A stretch of 64,000 bases of DNA from Streptomyces aurantiacus (GCF_027107535.1 NZ_CP114283.1:1302001-1366000); one strand, 5' to 3'. Shown: positions 35,729 to 46,600, counted from the first letter of the stretch. Numbers and translations are program-made. Notes: a model not told the origin generated them from the letters alone.

Positions 35729-35828
35729 CCGGGGTCGCCGGCCGGCGCCGACCGGTCGACGGGACTGTCGGGACTGTCAGGGCCTCAGGGCGGCCGGCGG
35801 GAGCTGACCGCCCCTCGGGCCCCGCCGA

Positions 35829-36347
35829 CTACCGGTGGTCCGACTCGCCCGTCCCCGACAGCAACTGACGCAGCAGGTCGGCCAGTTGGCCGGCCTGTTC
35901 GTCGTCGAGGGCGGACAGTGCCTCCGTCTGGACGGCGAGCCCGGCCCCGACCGCCTCGTCGACCAGCGTCAGCCCCTTGTCCGTGAGCGTCACCTGGAGG
36001 GCCCGGCGGTCGTGGGGGTCGGGGGAGCGGCGGACGAGGCCGGCCCGCTCCAGTTTGTCGAGCCGCCCGGTCATGCCGCCGGTGGTCAGCATCACCGACG
36101 CCGAGAGCTGGCGGGGCGAGAGGGTGAACGGGGCCCCGGACCGCCGCAGCGTGGCGAGCGCGTCGAACTCGCCCCGCGAGATCCCGAGCCGGGCGTACGA
36201 CTTCTCCATCCGGTCGCCCATCGCCCGCGAGAGCCGGAAGACGCGGCCGAAGACCTCCATCGCGGCCGTGTCCAGGTCGGGCCGGACGACGGCCCACTGG
36301 TCGATGATCGCGTCCACGGGGTCCCCGGGTGGCTTGCTGGAGCTCAT
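35829..36347 (-). CDS. MarR-family regulator
   Basis: The protein has 172 residues from ATG 36347. The winged helix spans about residues 45-130: RGEFDALATLRRSG, LSPRQLSASVMLTTGGMTGRL and the wing VRRSPDPHDRRALQVTLT are diagnostic. It is divergent from an EamA-type exporter gene and its likely operator overlaps that gene's promoter, so it should repress the exporter and itself until a phenolic or drug ligand binds. Confidence 0.93.
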   Translation of the reverse strand: MSSSKPPGDPVDAIIDQWAVVRPDLDTAAMEVFGRVFRLSRAMGDRMEKSYARLGISRGEFDALATLRRSGAPFTLSPRQLSASVMLTTGGMTGRLDKLERAGLVRRSPDPHDRRALQVTLTDKGLTLVDEAVGAGLAVQTEALSALDDEQAGQLADLLRQLLSGTGESDHR

Positions 36348-36391
36348 GGAGCGAGTATCCGCACCGCACCGCTTGGCGGCAAGAAAGAAGC

Positions 36392-36422
36392 TTGACAGAA
36401 AGTAGCTTAGGAGTAAGTTACT
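36392..36422 (+). promoter_or_regulatory. Exporter promoter overlapped by a MarR-type operator
   Basis: A -35 TTGACA (36392-36397) and -10 TAAGTT (36414-36419) are 16 bases apart. The inverted repeat agtagctt / aagttact (36401-36408, 36415-36422, 7 of 8 paired) covers the spacer and -10. The bound repressor would block RNA polymerase. The region is notably AT-rich for this genome. Confidence 0.75.
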
Positions 36423-36464
36423 TATTGCCGAGTCATTAATCCTCCGCCCGCCCGGGAGCCGGTC

Positions 36465-37451
36465 ATGAAACGCTTCGCCGCCACCTCCGCCTCCGCCGAA
36501 ACCCGTGCGGCCGCGACCTCCGTCACCATCGCCCTCACCGCTCTCGCCCCCATCTCCTGGGGCAGCACCTACTTCGTCACCACGGAGTTCCTCCCGTCGG
36601 ACCGGCCCCTGTTCACGGGCCTGATGCGCGCGCTGCCCGCCGGGCTCGTCCTGCTCGCCCTCGCCCGCAGGCTGCCGCACGGCGTGTGGTGGTGGAAGGC
36701 GGCGGTCCTGGGCGCGCTGAACATCGGTGCCTTCTTCCCGCTCCTCTTCCTCTCCGCCTACCGCCTGCCCGGCGGCATGGCGTCGGTCGTCGGCTCCGTC
36801 GGGCCGCTCTTCGTCGCGGGTCTCGCGGCGGTCCTGCTCGGCGAACGTCCGACCTCGCGCACGGTCCTCACCGGTATCGCCGCGGCCCTCGGTGTGAGCC
36901 TGGTCGTCCTGGAGGCGGCCGGCTCGCTGGATGCCGTGGGTCTGCTGGCCGCTCTCGCCTCGACCGCGTCGATGGCCACCGGCACGGTCCTGACGAAGAG
37001 GTGGGGCCGGCCCGAGGGCGTGGGCCCGCTCGCGCTCACCGGCTGGCAACTGACGGCCGGCGGGCTGCTGATCGCCCCGCTCGCGCTGCTCGTGGAGGGT
37101 GCGCCGCCCGCGCTCGACGGGCGGGCCGTCGGCGGATACGTCTATCTGGCCCTGGTCAACACGGCGGTCGCGTACTGGCTCTGGTTCCGTGGCATCGGCC
37201 GGCTCACCGCCACGCAGGTCACCTTCCTCGGACCGCTCTCCCCGCTGACGGCGGCCGTCATCGGCTGGGCGGCGCTCGGCCAGGCGCTGGGAGGGGTCCA
37301 GCTGGCAGGCATGGGCCTGGCCTTCGCCGCCACGGTCCTCGGCCAGCTCGGGCCGCGCACCGGCCCGGCCGCCCCGAAACGAGGAGCGGTCCTGGAGGGC
37401 CCGGTGCGCGAGGAGACCCCGGTGGCGGTCACGGCGGCTGCGCGCCGGTAG
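36465..37451 (+). CDS. EamA-family (DMT superfamily) exporter
   Basis: The protein has 328 residues with ten predicted helices arranged as two EamA repeats (about 20-150 and 165-300). Motifs include PISWGSTYFVTTEFLPSDRP early and FLGPLSPLTAAVIGWAALGQ late. Such proteins export amino acids, metabolites or drugs by proton or counter-substrate exchange. ATG 36465 follows GGGAG. The divergent MarR gene and operator suggest substrate-induced export. Confidence 0.9.
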   Translation: MKRFAATSASAETRAAATSVTIALTALAPISWGSTYFVTTEFLPSDRPLFTGLMRALPAGLVLLALARRLPHGVWWWKAAVLGALNIGAFFPLLFLSAYRLPGGMASVVGSVGPLFVAGLAAVLLGERPTSRTVLTGIAAALGVSLVVLEAAGSLDAVGLLAALASTASMATGTVLTKRWGRPEGVGPLALTGWQLTAGGLLIAPLALLVEGAPPALDGRAVGGYVYLALVNTAVAYWLWFRGIGRLTATQVTFLGPLSPLTAAVIGWAALGQALGGVQLAGMGLAFAATVLGQLGPRTGPAAPKRGAVLEGPVREETPVAVTAAARR

Positions 37452-37952
37452 CCCGCGGGGCCGGTTCGACGGCCGTGACGGGATGGGACGGGGCGGGGCG
37501 GGGTGCGGTCGGGCGGGCGGGCGCAGGCTCGACCCGGTCCCGCCCGGGCGACCCGCGGAGAACGGCAGGGGCCCAGGGGCGCGAAGCCTGCCCCTGGGCC
37601 CCTGGGCCCGTGCCGTGCCGTGCCCTCCCCGACGAGGTGGAGAACTCCTGCGCGCCGCGTCTCCGTGGTCCGGCCGGGGCGGCAACGCCCGGCGCGGGCA
37701 GGTCCGTTCGGGGCCCGGTGCGGTCGCGGCGGTCGGGGCGGCGGTCGCCGGGAGGTCCGCAGTGGATGATCCGGTGGGCGCCGCCGCGGACGGTCACCGG
37801 TGGCATATTCCCCTGGCTGACCTGGTGTCGCGGCCGCCACAAGGGCCCCTTGACACCCCGACCCGGCACATCGAGCCTTGACGGGGCGTGGCCCCCGGAC
37901 CCCGGACCACCCGTCGAAACGCTCAACGTCCGTACAAAGGTAAGGAGTTGGC
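37452..37952. other. Gene-poor intergenic region with a terminator
   Basis: No convincing gene is seen in these 501 bases; open frames have no codon-position signal distinct from shadows and no ribosome site. A perfect 15-bp hairpin (37566-37580 with 37590-37604) ends the exporter transcript. The rest (about 37605-37930) is very GC-rich with no repeat or promoter I can defend. Confidence 0.6.
37566..37604 (+). terminator. Terminator hairpin after the exporter gene
   Basis: Perfect 15-bp stem, nine-base loop (37581-37589), 115 bases after the EamA stop. Confidence 0.7.
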
Positions 37953-39260
37953 GTGAGGGTCAAGGGTGCCGGCCGGGGAAACCCGTATCCCACCGTCGAC
38001 GAGGTGGCGCGCGGGGCGCGGGCGATGGCCCGGGCGCGGCCGGACGTCGTGCGTCTGCGCGCGGTGGGCGCCTCGCGGGCCGGCCGGCCGCTGTGGCTCC
38101 TGTCCGCGGGCCGCGGGGACCGGCACGTGCTCACCGTGGCCGGTGCCCACGCCAACGAACCGGTCGGCGGCGCCTCCTCCCTGAGCCTCGCCGAGGACTT
38201 CCTGGGCGACCCGCGCGTCCTGGAGGAACTCGGCTGCACCTGGCACTTCCTGCTCTGTCTGGACCCGGACGGCACGACCCTCGGTGAGCGCAGGTTCGTC
38301 GGGCTTCCGGCAGCGGCGTCGACGGCGACCCGGACGCCGACCCTGGACGGCTACTACCGCGGCTTCTACCGGCCGGCGTTCATCAGCCAGCCGGAGTTCC
38401 CGCCCGTGGAGAGCGACCCGCACGACTCGATGCCCGAGTCCCGGGCGCTGATCCGGCTCATCGACGAGCTGCGGCCCGTGGTCCAGTTCTCCCTGCACGG
38501 TGTCGAAGTAGGCGGATCGTTCCTGCAGTTGACCCGTCCCGTGCCCGGGGCGCCGCGTGCCTTCCGCTCCGTGGCGGCGGAGCTCGGTATCCCGCTGGAG
38601 TACCGGCCGTTCGACGGCATGGGCTGGTTCGTCGACAGTCCGGGCGTCCTCGTCCTGCCCGACGGCAGCCCCGCCGAGGAACGCGACCCGTCCGGCTACG
38701 TCTCCCGGTCGACCTGGATGTACGCGATGCGGCACGGGACGGTGTCGGCCGTCGTGGAGGCACCTCTGTGGAGTGTGGCCGCCGTCAGCGACCCGAGCCC
38801 GGTCGCGCGGCCCCAGCTGGAGATCTCCCGGGCCGCCGAGATCCTGCTGAGCCGCGCCAAACAGCTGGAGAAGGTCCTCGGCGAGCTGGCCGACCGGCCC
38901 CCCGGGGACGAACGCCGTCTGCCGTTCCACACCGCCGCGCGCGAGCTCATGGACATCGGCCCCGGAGTGGTGGACACCTGGAACAACCATGACGCCCACG
39001 GCCTCGGCGACGCCGAACTCGCCACCACCGTCGGCAACTCCGCGTCCCTGGGCATCGCCGCCCGCCGCATCCCGCTGCGCGCCGCCGCCATGATGCGCAG
39101 CGCCCTGGACGAACCGCCCGAGGCCCTCGACCTCCTCGTGCGCGAGTGGAGCCGCGAGCTGCGTGCCACCTTCGACACCCGCTGGGTACCCGTGCACCGG
39201 CAGACGGCCCTGCACACCCGCACGATGCTCCAGCTCGCCCGGCAGCTCCTCGGTACGTGA
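37953..39260 (+). CDS. M14-family zinc carboxypeptidase-like protein
   Basis: The protein has 435 residues from GTG 37953 behind AAGGAG. The zinc ligands are visible as His66-x-x-Glu69 in VAGAHANEPVGG and a later His in FSLHGVEVGG (about residue 182). FRSVAAELGIPLEYRP and SAVVEAPLW belong to the succinylglutamate-desuccinylase/M14 type of fold. There is no signal peptide, so it is cytosolic. It probably trims a C-terminal residue or amide from a peptide or small molecule; the substrate is unknown. It converges with pepN. Confidence 0.82.
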   Translation: MRVKGAGRGNPYPTVDEVARGARAMARARPDVVRLRAVGASRAGRPLWLLSAGRGDRHVLTVAGAHANEPVGGASSLSLAEDFLGDPRVLEELGCTWHFLLCLDPDGTTLGERRFVGLPAAASTATRTPTLDGYYRGFYRPAFISQPEFPPVESDPHDSMPESRALIRLIDELRPVVQFSLHGVEVGGSFLQLTRPVPGAPRAFRSVAAELGIPLEYRPFDGMGWFVDSPGVLVLPDGSPAEERDPSGYVSRSTWMYAMRHGTVSAVVEAPLWSVAAVSDPSPVARPQLEISRAAEILLSRAKQLEKVLGELADRPPGDERRLPFHTAARELMDIGPGVVDTWNNHDAHGLGDAELATTVGNSASLGIAARRIPLRAAAMMRSALDEPPEALDLLVREWSRELRATFDTRWVPVHRQTALHTRTMLQLARQLLGT

Positions 39261-39295
39261 GAGGGGCGCCCGGCAAGGCACCGGGCGCCCCTCTC
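39259..39295. terminator. Hairpin between M14 gene and pepN
   Basis: A perfect 15-bp stem (39259-39273 with 39281-39295) with a seven-base loop overlaps the M14 stop codon and ends 18 bases before the pepN stop. It likely serves both convergent genes. Confidence 0.85.
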
Positions 39296-39313
39296 GCGTA
39301 CGGCCTGTACGGC

Positions 39314-41896
39314 CTACTCGGCCGCGGCCGCTGCCGCGTCCGCCGCCTGGGCCTTCAGCGCGCGCTCCACGCCGGAGCGGGACTCCGAGATCAGCCGCCG
39401 CAGCGCCGGGCTCGGCTCGGCCGAGGCCAGCCACTCGTCCGTCTTCGCCAGGGTCTCGGCGGACACCTGGATCGACGGGTAGAGACCGACCGCGATCTGC
39501 TGGGCCATCTCGTGCGAACGCGAGTCCCAGACGTCCTTGACCGCCGCGAAGTACCTGTCCGTGTAGGGGGCGAGCAGCTCGCGCTGGCCCGTCTCCACGA
39601 AACCGCCGATCACGGCCTCCTGCAGGGCGTTCGGGAGCTTGTCGGACTCGACGACCGAGGCCCAGGCCTCGGCCTTCGCCTCCTCGGTCGGGCGGGCCGC
39701 CCGCGCGGTCGCCGCGTGGCGCTCGCCGGCGGCGGTCCTGTCCCGCTCGTACTCGCCCGCGATCTCGGCGTCGTCGAAACGGCCCACGGCCGCGAGCCGC
39801 TGTACGAACGCCCAGCGCAGCTCGGTGTCGACGGCCAGGCCCTCGATGGTTGCCCGGCCGTCCAGCAGGCCCTCCAGGAGGTCCAGCTGCTCCGGCGTAC
39901 GGGCCGTCGCCGCGAAGGCGCGCGCCCAGGCCAGTTGGTGGTCGCTGCCGGCCTCGGCGGACCGCAGGTGGGCCAGCGTGGCGTCCGTCCAGCGGGTCAG
40001 CAGCGCCTCGCGGGCCGTCGGGTCGGCGTACAGCTCGACGGCCAGCTTCACCTGCCGGTGCAGGGACTGCACGACGCCGATGTCCGACTCCTTGCCGATG
40101 CCGGAGAGCACCAGGGACAGGTAGTCGCGGGTCGCGAGTTCCCCGTCCCGCGTCATGTCCCAGGCCGAGGCCCAGCACAGGGCGCGGGGGAGGGAGGCCT
40201 CGAAGTCGCCGAGGTGCTCGGTGACGAAGGCGAGGGACTGCTCGTCGAGGCGGACCTTCGCGTAACTGAGGTCGTCGTCGTTGAGCAGGATCACGGCCGC
40301 GCGCCGCCTGCCCACCAGCTCGGGCACGGCGGTCAGTTCGCCGTCCACGTCCAGCTCCAGCCGCTCGTCGCGTACGAGCTTGCCGCTGGCGTCGTCCAGG
40401 TCGTACAGGCCGACCGCGATGCGGTGCGGACGCAGTGTCGGCTCGCCCTTCGCGCCGGCGGGCAGGGCGGGAGCCTCCTGGCGGATCGCGAAGGCGGTGA
40501 TGACACCGTTCGCGTCCGTCTCGATCTCCGGGCGCAGGATGTTGATGCCCGCCGTCTGCAGCCACTTCTGCGACCAGGTGCTCAGGTCGCGCCCGCTGGT
40601 CTCCTCCAGCGCGCCGAGCAGGTCGGACAGGCGCGTGTTGCCGTACGCGTGCGCCTTGAAGTACGCCTGTACGCCCCGGAAGAACTCGTCCTGGCCGACG
40701 TAGGCGACGAGCTGCTTCAGGACGCTCGCGCCCTTGGCGTACGTGATGCCGTCGAAGTTGACGAGCACGTCGTCGAGGTCGTTGATCTCCGCCATGATCG
40801 GGTGGGTGGACGGCAGCTGGTCCTGCCGGTACGCCCACGTCTTCATGGAGTTGGCGAAGGTGGTCCAGGAGTGCGGCCAGCGCGAACCGGGCGCGTACGC
40901 CTGGCAGGCGATGGAGGTGTAGGTGGCGAACGACTCGTTCAGCCAGAGGTCGTTCCACCACTCCATCGTCACGAGGTCGCCGAACCACATGTGGGCCAGC
41001 TCGTGCAGGATGGTCTCGGCCCGGACCTCGTACGCCGCGTCCGTCACCTTCGAGCGGAAGACGTACTGGTCGCGGATCGTCACCGCGCCCGCGTTCTCCA
41101 TCGCGCCCGCGTTGAACTCCGGCACGAACAGCTGGTCGTACTTCTTGAACGGGTACGTGTAGTCGAACTTCTCCTGGAACCACTCGAAGCCCTGCCGCGT
41201 GACCTCGAAGATCGCGTCCGAGTCGAGGAACTCGGCGAGCGAGGGCCGGCAGTAGATGCCCAGCGGGACACTCTGCCCGTCCTTCTCGTACACGCTGTGC
41301 ACCGAGTGGTACGGGCCGACGATGAGCGCCGTGATGTACGTCGAGATCCGGGGCGTCGGCTCGAACTCCCAGATGTCGTCCTTGGGCTCCGGCGTCGGCG
41401 AGTTGGAGATGACGGTCCAGCCGGTCGGCGCCTTCACCGTGAACCGGAAGGTGGCCTTCAGGTCGGGCTGTTCGAAACTCGCGAAGACGCGGCGGGCGTC
41501 CGGGACCTCGAACTGGGTGTAGAGGTAGGCCTGCTGGTCGACCGGGTCGACGAAGCGGTGCAGCCCCTCACCGGTGTTCGTGTACGCGCAGTCGGCCACG
41601 ACCCGCAGGACGTTCCGCCCGTCCAGGATCCCCGGGAGCGCGATCCGTGAGTCCTTGAAGACCTCGGCGGGGTCGAGAGCGTCACCGTTGAGGACGACTT
41701 CGTGGACGGCCGGAGCCACCAGGTCGATGAAGGACTCGACGCCGGTCTCGGCCGAGTCGAAGCGCACCGTGGTCACGGACCGGTAGGTGCCGCCCTCCTG
41801 CGCGCCGGAGAGGTCGAGATCGATCTCGTACGAGTCAACGGTGAGCAGCTGCGCCCGCTGCTGCGCCTCTTCGCGGGTCAGGTTTGTGCCAGGCAC
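39314..41896 (-). CDS. pepN: Aminopeptidase N (M1 family), first copy
   Basis: The protein has 860 residues from GTG 41896, ten bases after GAGGAG; longer readings run into the divergent gene. The exopeptidase motif GAMENAGAVT is followed by the zinc site HELAHMWFGDLVTMEWW...NESFA (HExxH plus distal Glu) near residue 295. The C-terminal half is the M1 ERAP1-like helical domain. It removes N-terminal residues from peptides in the cytosol. A second, closely related gene is at 57854-60421. Confidence 0.95.
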   Translation of the reverse strand: MPGTNLTREEAQQRAQLLTVDSYEIDLDLSGAQEGGTYRSVTTVRFDSAETGVESFIDLVAPAVHEVVLNGDALDPAEVFKDSRIALPGILDGRNVLRVVADCAYTNTGEGLHRFVDPVDQQAYLYTQFEVPDARRVFASFEQPDLKATFRFTVKAPTGWTVISNSPTPEPKDDIWEFEPTPRISTYITALIVGPYHSVHSVYEKDGQSVPLGIYCRPSLAEFLDSDAIFEVTRQGFEWFQEKFDYTYPFKKYDQLFVPEFNAGAMENAGAVTIRDQYVFRSKVTDAAYEVRAETILHELAHMWFGDLVTMEWWNDLWLNESFATYTSIACQAYAPGSRWPHSWTTFANSMKTWAYRQDQLPSTHPIMAEINDLDDVLVNFDGITYAKGASVLKQLVAYVGQDEFFRGVQAYFKAHAYGNTRLSDLLGALEETSGRDLSTWSQKWLQTAGINILRPEIETDANGVITAFAIRQEAPALPAGAKGEPTLRPHRIAVGLYDLDDASGKLVRDERLELDVDGELTAVPELVGRRRAAVILLNDDDLSYAKVRLDEQSLAFVTEHLGDFEASLPRALCWASAWDMTRDGELATRDYLSLVLSGIGKESDIGVVQSLHRQVKLAVELYADPTAREALLTRWTDATLAHLRSAEAGSDHQLAWARAFAATARTPEQLDLLEGLLDGRATIEGLAVDTELRWAFVQRLAAVGRFDDAEIAGEYERDRTAAGERHAATARAARPTEEAKAEAWASVVESDKLPNALQEAVIGGFVETGQRELLAPYTDRYFAAVKDVWDSRSHEMAQQIAVGLYPSIQVSAETLAKTDEWLASAEPSPALRRLISESRSGVERALKAQAADAAAAAAE

Positions 41897-42009
41897 GCGG
41901 TCATCTCCTCGATATGTGTCAGTCGCGCCATCCTTCCACGGGAGCCGTGGGCAACGCGATGTCCGTTTCCCGCCGGTGGGAGGCGTGCGGGAGCGGGATT
42001 CTGGCTCGC

Positions 42010-42507
42010 ATGACGACGTACACCGCGCGACCCGTCGAACCGGGCGCACTGAAGGAACTCCGTGAGACCGACGACGCGGGGCACCCCCGTGCTCCGTTCG
42101 TGGACGAGGAGGGCGGGAGCCCGCTGCGCTGCTGTCTGCGGCCCGGCCGGCCCGGCGAGCGCGTCGCCCTCGTCTCGTACGCCCCGCTGCGGCGCTGGGC
42201 CGCCGCCACGGGGGCCGAGCCCGGCGCGTACGACGAGCAGGGGCCGGTCTTCGTGCACGCCGAGGAGTGCGCCGGGCCCGCGGGCGACGGACGGTACCCC
42301 TTCGCCCGGCCCGGTGTCCGGCGCGTCCTGCGCCGCTACTCGGCCGACGGCCGCATCCTCGGCGGGAGCCTCCTGGAGATCCCGGAGCCGGCCGACGAGG
42401 CACTGGACGCGGCGCTCACGGAGGCCTTCGCCGACCCCGAGGTGTCCCTGGTGCACGTCAGGGCCGTCGAGTACGGCTGCTTCCTCTACGAGGTGCGCCG
42501 CCCCTGA
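42010..42507 (+). CDS. DUF1203 protein
   Basis: The protein has 165 residues from ATG 42010. It matches the DUF1203 pattern: PLRCCLRPGRPGERVALVSY, a central EQGPVFVHAEECAG and a C-terminal VHVRAVEYGCFLYEVRR. The function of this family is not established. There is no membrane segment. The gene is divergent from pepN with a 113-base gap and is followed by a lipoprotein gene in the same direction. Confidence 0.85.
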   Translation: MTTYTARPVEPGALKELRETDDAGHPRAPFVDEEGGSPLRCCLRPGRPGERVALVSYAPLRRWAAATGAEPGAYDEQGPVFVHAEECAGPAGDGRYPFARPGVRRVLRRYSADGRILGGSLLEIPEPADEALDAALTEAFADPEVSLVHVRAVEYGCFLYEVRRP

Positions 42508-42620
42508 CGGGCCGGGCAGTGGCCGGAAGCGAAGGCCGGGAGGAGTGGTACGGGAAGGATGGGGAACCCGGTTCGGGTCAAGTAGCCCAGCTATGACACG
42601 AGTTGAGGGGAAACATCCCA

Positions 42621-43472
42621 ATGGCGGGAAAGCGTGTGTTAGGGGTCGCCACGGCGCTGGTGCTCAGCGCGGGCCTGGCGGCCTGCTCCGACGGCGACGA
42701 CACGAAGAAGGCCCAGCCGAGGGACGGAGCGGACAAGGCGTCCGAGTCCCAGGTCGTACGGGCCGCCCACCGCAAGACCGCGGCGGCGGACACGGCGAAG
42801 ATGACCCTCACCACCAAGGCGGCCACGACCGGCGAGTCCGTGACGGTACGCGGCGCGGGTGTGATGGACCTCGAGGACGGCGACAGCCGTATGACGCTGA
42901 CCGCACAGGGTCAGGAGATCGAGCAGCGCGTCCTGGACGGCATCGTCTACCAGAAGCCGCCCGCCGCACAGCGCAAGCAGCTCGAACTGCCCCGGAACAA
43001 GACCTGGATGAAGATCGACCCGGCCCGGCTGAGCGGTTCGGGCGGACAGGTCAGCGACCCTGCCGAGTCCTTCGCGTACACCAAGGGTGTCAACGACCGC
43101 GACGTCACCAAGGTCGGGACGGAGACGATCGACGGGGCGCGCACCACGCACTACCGCGTCAAGGTCGACGTGAAGGCGCTGGCCGAGGGTGATGCGGCCA
43201 AGGCGGAGCAGCTGCGGGAGCAACTGGGCACCTCGACGCTGCCGCTCGACATGTGGCTCGACGAGCAGGGCAGGCTGCGGCAGGAGACCATCCGGCTCAC
43301 GCTGCGGCCCAAGGCCGAGGACGGCCAGAAGAGCCAGAAGGTCACCAGCACCACCACGCTCAAATTCAGTGACTTCGGCACCGAGGCCGATGTCGAGGCG
43401 CCGGCCGCCGGGGACACGGTGGACGTCACCGAGAAGCTCGCGGACGCCTCGAAGGCCCAGGGCACGGCCTGA
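42621..43472 (+). CDS. LolA/LprG-like lipoprotein
   Basis: The protein has 283 residues from ATG 42621, ten bases after GAGGGG. The signal peptide ends LSAGLAAC, with Cys22 the lipidation site. The mature part is a beta-rich fold of about 240 residues with TKAATTGESVTVRGAGVMDL, TYLP-free loops and RTTHYRVKVDVKAL, resembling the LppX/LprAFG-LolA group that binds lipids at the cell surface. Exported lipid or glycolipid binding is the family role; nothing here identifies the ligand. Confidence 0.78.
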   Translation: MAGKRVLGVATALVLSAGLAACSDGDDTKKAQPRDGADKASESQVVRAAHRKTAAADTAKMTLTTKAATTGESVTVRGAGVMDLEDGDSRMTLTAQGQEIEQRVLDGIVYQKPPAAQRKQLELPRNKTWMKIDPARLSGSGGQVSDPAESFAYTKGVNDRDVTKVGTETIDGARTTHYRVKVDVKALAEGDAAKAEQLREQLGTSTLPLDMWLDEQGRLRQETIRLTLRPKAEDGQKSQKVTSTTTLKFSDFGTEADVEAPAAGDTVDVTEKLADASKAQGTA

Positions 43473-43476
43473 CCGT

Positions 43477-43529
43477 CCCGTCGGGCCCCGCAAGGGGCGC
43501 GGGGAACCGCGCGCTCCGCTCCCGACGGG
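43477..43529 (+). terminator. Hairpin with Streptomyces intergenic repeat core
   Basis: Nine-base perfect arms (43477-43485, 43521-43529) flank the sequence ggggcgcggggaaccgcgcg (about 43494-43513), related to repeats at 52721-52741 and 57716-57790. It follows the lipoprotein stop by four bases. Confidence 0.55.
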
Positions 43530-43577
43530 CGGCACCCGTCCACGGCGCCGCCGCGGGGACGCACGGCCGCCGGGCCC

Positions 43578-43622
43578 ACGAGCCGAGGCCGACCAGGCGC
43601 AGCCCGGTCGGCCTCGGCTCGT
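43578..43622. terminator. Perfect 17-bp hairpin before asd end
   Basis: The arms at 43578-43594 and 43606-43622 pair perfectly with an 11-base loop, 28 bases beyond the asd stop. It probably terminates asd and perhaps the converging lipoprotein transcript. Confidence 0.85.
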
Positions 43623-43649
43623 TCCTGTCCTGTTCGGCCGCGGCAGCGG

Positions 43650-45152
<1,503 letters not shown>

Positions 45153-45707
45153 GTGCTGCGCAGAAATGCCCGCCGCGTCCAGGGGGTCGGGGAGCACGAC
45201 GGGGGAACTCCCGACGACCCCCTGGACGCGGCCCAGGAGCGCCGGGTGCGTGCGGTGCTCGCGCTCGGCGGGGTGCCGCAGACGGACCTGCCGGACGGGG
45301 TACAGCAGGTACGTCTGCGGCTTCTGGAACGGGCGGCGAGCGGGGCCGAGGCGCCCCGTGACGTGTCGGCGTGGGCGGCGGTCGTCGCCTCGAACCTGGC
45401 CATGGACTGGCACCGGGCCAGGCGTCGGCAGGAGCGGATCGGCGAACGCCTGGCCTCGCTGAGGCCCGCGGAGCACGCCGTGGCCGACGCGGGCGAGGAC
45501 ACGAAGGTGCTGTCGCTCGCCGTGGCCCGGGGGCTGGACGAGCTGCCCGACGCCCAGCGGCAGATCCTCGTGCTGCGCTTCTACGCCGACCTGCCCGTCC
45601 GCGGGATCGCCGAGGAACTCGGCATCCCGGAGGGCACGGTCAAGAGCAGGCTGCACACGGCGGTCCGCGCGCTGCGCGCCCGCCTGCACGAGGACGAGGT
45701 GGTGTGA
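45153..45707 (+). CDS. ECF-like RNA polymerase sigma factor
   Basis: The protein has 184 residues from GTG 45153, which stands six bases after GGAGGG; GTG 45135 and 45147 are in frame but worse placed. Region 2 is recognisable at about 25-95 (PDGVQQVRLRLLERA and WAAVVASNLAMDWHRAR) and region 4 at about 120-180 (LPDAQRQILVLRFYADLPVRGIAEELG, read as two parts around RFY). It directs RNA polymerase to a small regulon. The next gene starts one base later and encodes a one-helix membrane protein, its likely anti-sigma partner. Confidence 0.88.
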   Translation: MLRRNARRVQGVGEHDGGTPDDPLDAAQERRVRAVLALGGVPQTDLPDGVQQVRLRLLERAASGAEAPRDVSAWAAVVASNLAMDWHRARRRQERIGERLASLRPAEHAVADAGEDTKVLSLAVARGLDELPDAQRQILVLRFYADLPVRGIAEELGIPEGTVKSRLHTAVRALRARLHEDEVV

Positions 45708-45708
45708 C

Positions 45709-46530
45709 GTGGCCGAGTACGAAGGAATGGACGCGCTGCTGGCCGCGATCACGGACGAACCCCTTCCCGAGGGGGCCCGGGACGACGCGGAGTTCCTGGC
45801 GGAGCACCGGTCGGCTGTCGCGGACGTGGCCCTGCTGAGGGAACAGCTGCGGATCATGGGGGACACCCTGGCCGCGGAGGCACCGGCCGGGACGGCTCCC
45901 GGCGGGACGGCATCAGGGGCGACCGTGAGGAAGGCGCCGGGTTCGGGGCGCGTGCCGCCCCGGGCGGCCGCGCCGCTCCGGCCTCCGAAGGAGGCCCGGC
46001 CCCGGCGGTCGCGCCGGTTGCGGCACTACGCGGGTGCGGCCGTGGTCCCGCTCGTGCTGGCGGCGGGCACGGCGATGCTCGGCGGCCTGGTGTGGCTCGG
46101 CGTGCAGGGAGGGGCCCGCAGTGACGCGGGCGCGAAGGACGCGTCGGCCGCGCAGAGCGAGGCCGGCGGCGATCTGGGCCACACTCCGGAGATGGACATC
46201 GCGTGCTCGAAGGTCCTCGTCGAGGGGACCGTGCAGAGCATCACGGCCGCGGGCGAGGGGAACGTGCACGTCGTCCTGAAGGTGAAGCGCTACTACCGTC
46301 CCGAGCGGTCGGTGGCGGACCACCCGACGATCCGGGTCACGCTGCCGGCGAGCGCCCGCGAGGACCTGAAGGTCGGCACGTACACCCTGGTGCGGGTGCC
46401 GGTGCACCCGCAGGACCGGCAGGACTGGGAGACCGGCTGGGGGGTCGGCGACGTCCGCAAGGACCTCCTGAAGGCACTGCCGGGCGCACGTGGCCTGGAG
46501 TGCGAGGGCCCGAAGGTCGGCGCGGGCTGA
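45709..46530 (+). CDS. Membrane protein, probable anti-sigma partner
   Basis: The protein has 273 residues from GTG 45709, one base after the sigma gene's stop. An acidic cytosolic N-terminus (1-60, MDALLAAITDEPLPEGARDD), a Pro/Ala/Arg-rich linker, one helix at about 107-131 and an extracytoplasmic domain of about 140 residues (MDIACSKVLVEGTVQSI..., with HPTIRVTLPA) are visible. No classical zinc anti-sigma motif (HxxxCxxC) is present. Coupling and topology suggest it binds the sigma factor and senses an envelope signal, but that is inference. Confidence 0.7.
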   Translation: MAEYEGMDALLAAITDEPLPEGARDDAEFLAEHRSAVADVALLREQLRIMGDTLAAEAPAGTAPGGTASGATVRKAPGSGRVPPRAAAPLRPPKEARPRRSRRLRHYAGAAVVPLVLAAGTAMLGGLVWLGVQGGARSDAGAKDASAAQSEAGGDLGHTPEMDIACSKVLVEGTVQSITAAGEGNVHVVLKVKRYYRPERSVADHPTIRVTLPASAREDLKVGTYTLVRVPVHPQDRQDWETGWGVGDVRKDLLKALPGARGLECEGPKVGAG

Positions 46531-46542
46531 CGGACACGGCGA

Positions 46543-46575
46543 GGGCGGGCGCCCGGTGGAACCGGACGCCCGCCC
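46543..46575. terminator. Hairpin between convergent genes
   Basis: The arms 46543-46557 and 46561-46575 pair at 14 of 15 positions with a three-base loop, between the anti-sigma-like gene and the end of the protease gene. Confidence 0.75.
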
Positions 46576-46600
46576 AGGGCCGTTCAGAGAGCCACGCGGA

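Noticed and set aside
37923..41183. Long minus-strand frame over the M14 and pepN region
   Set aside because: It lies antisense to the M14 gene and out of frame with pepN, with composition typical of GC-rich shadows.
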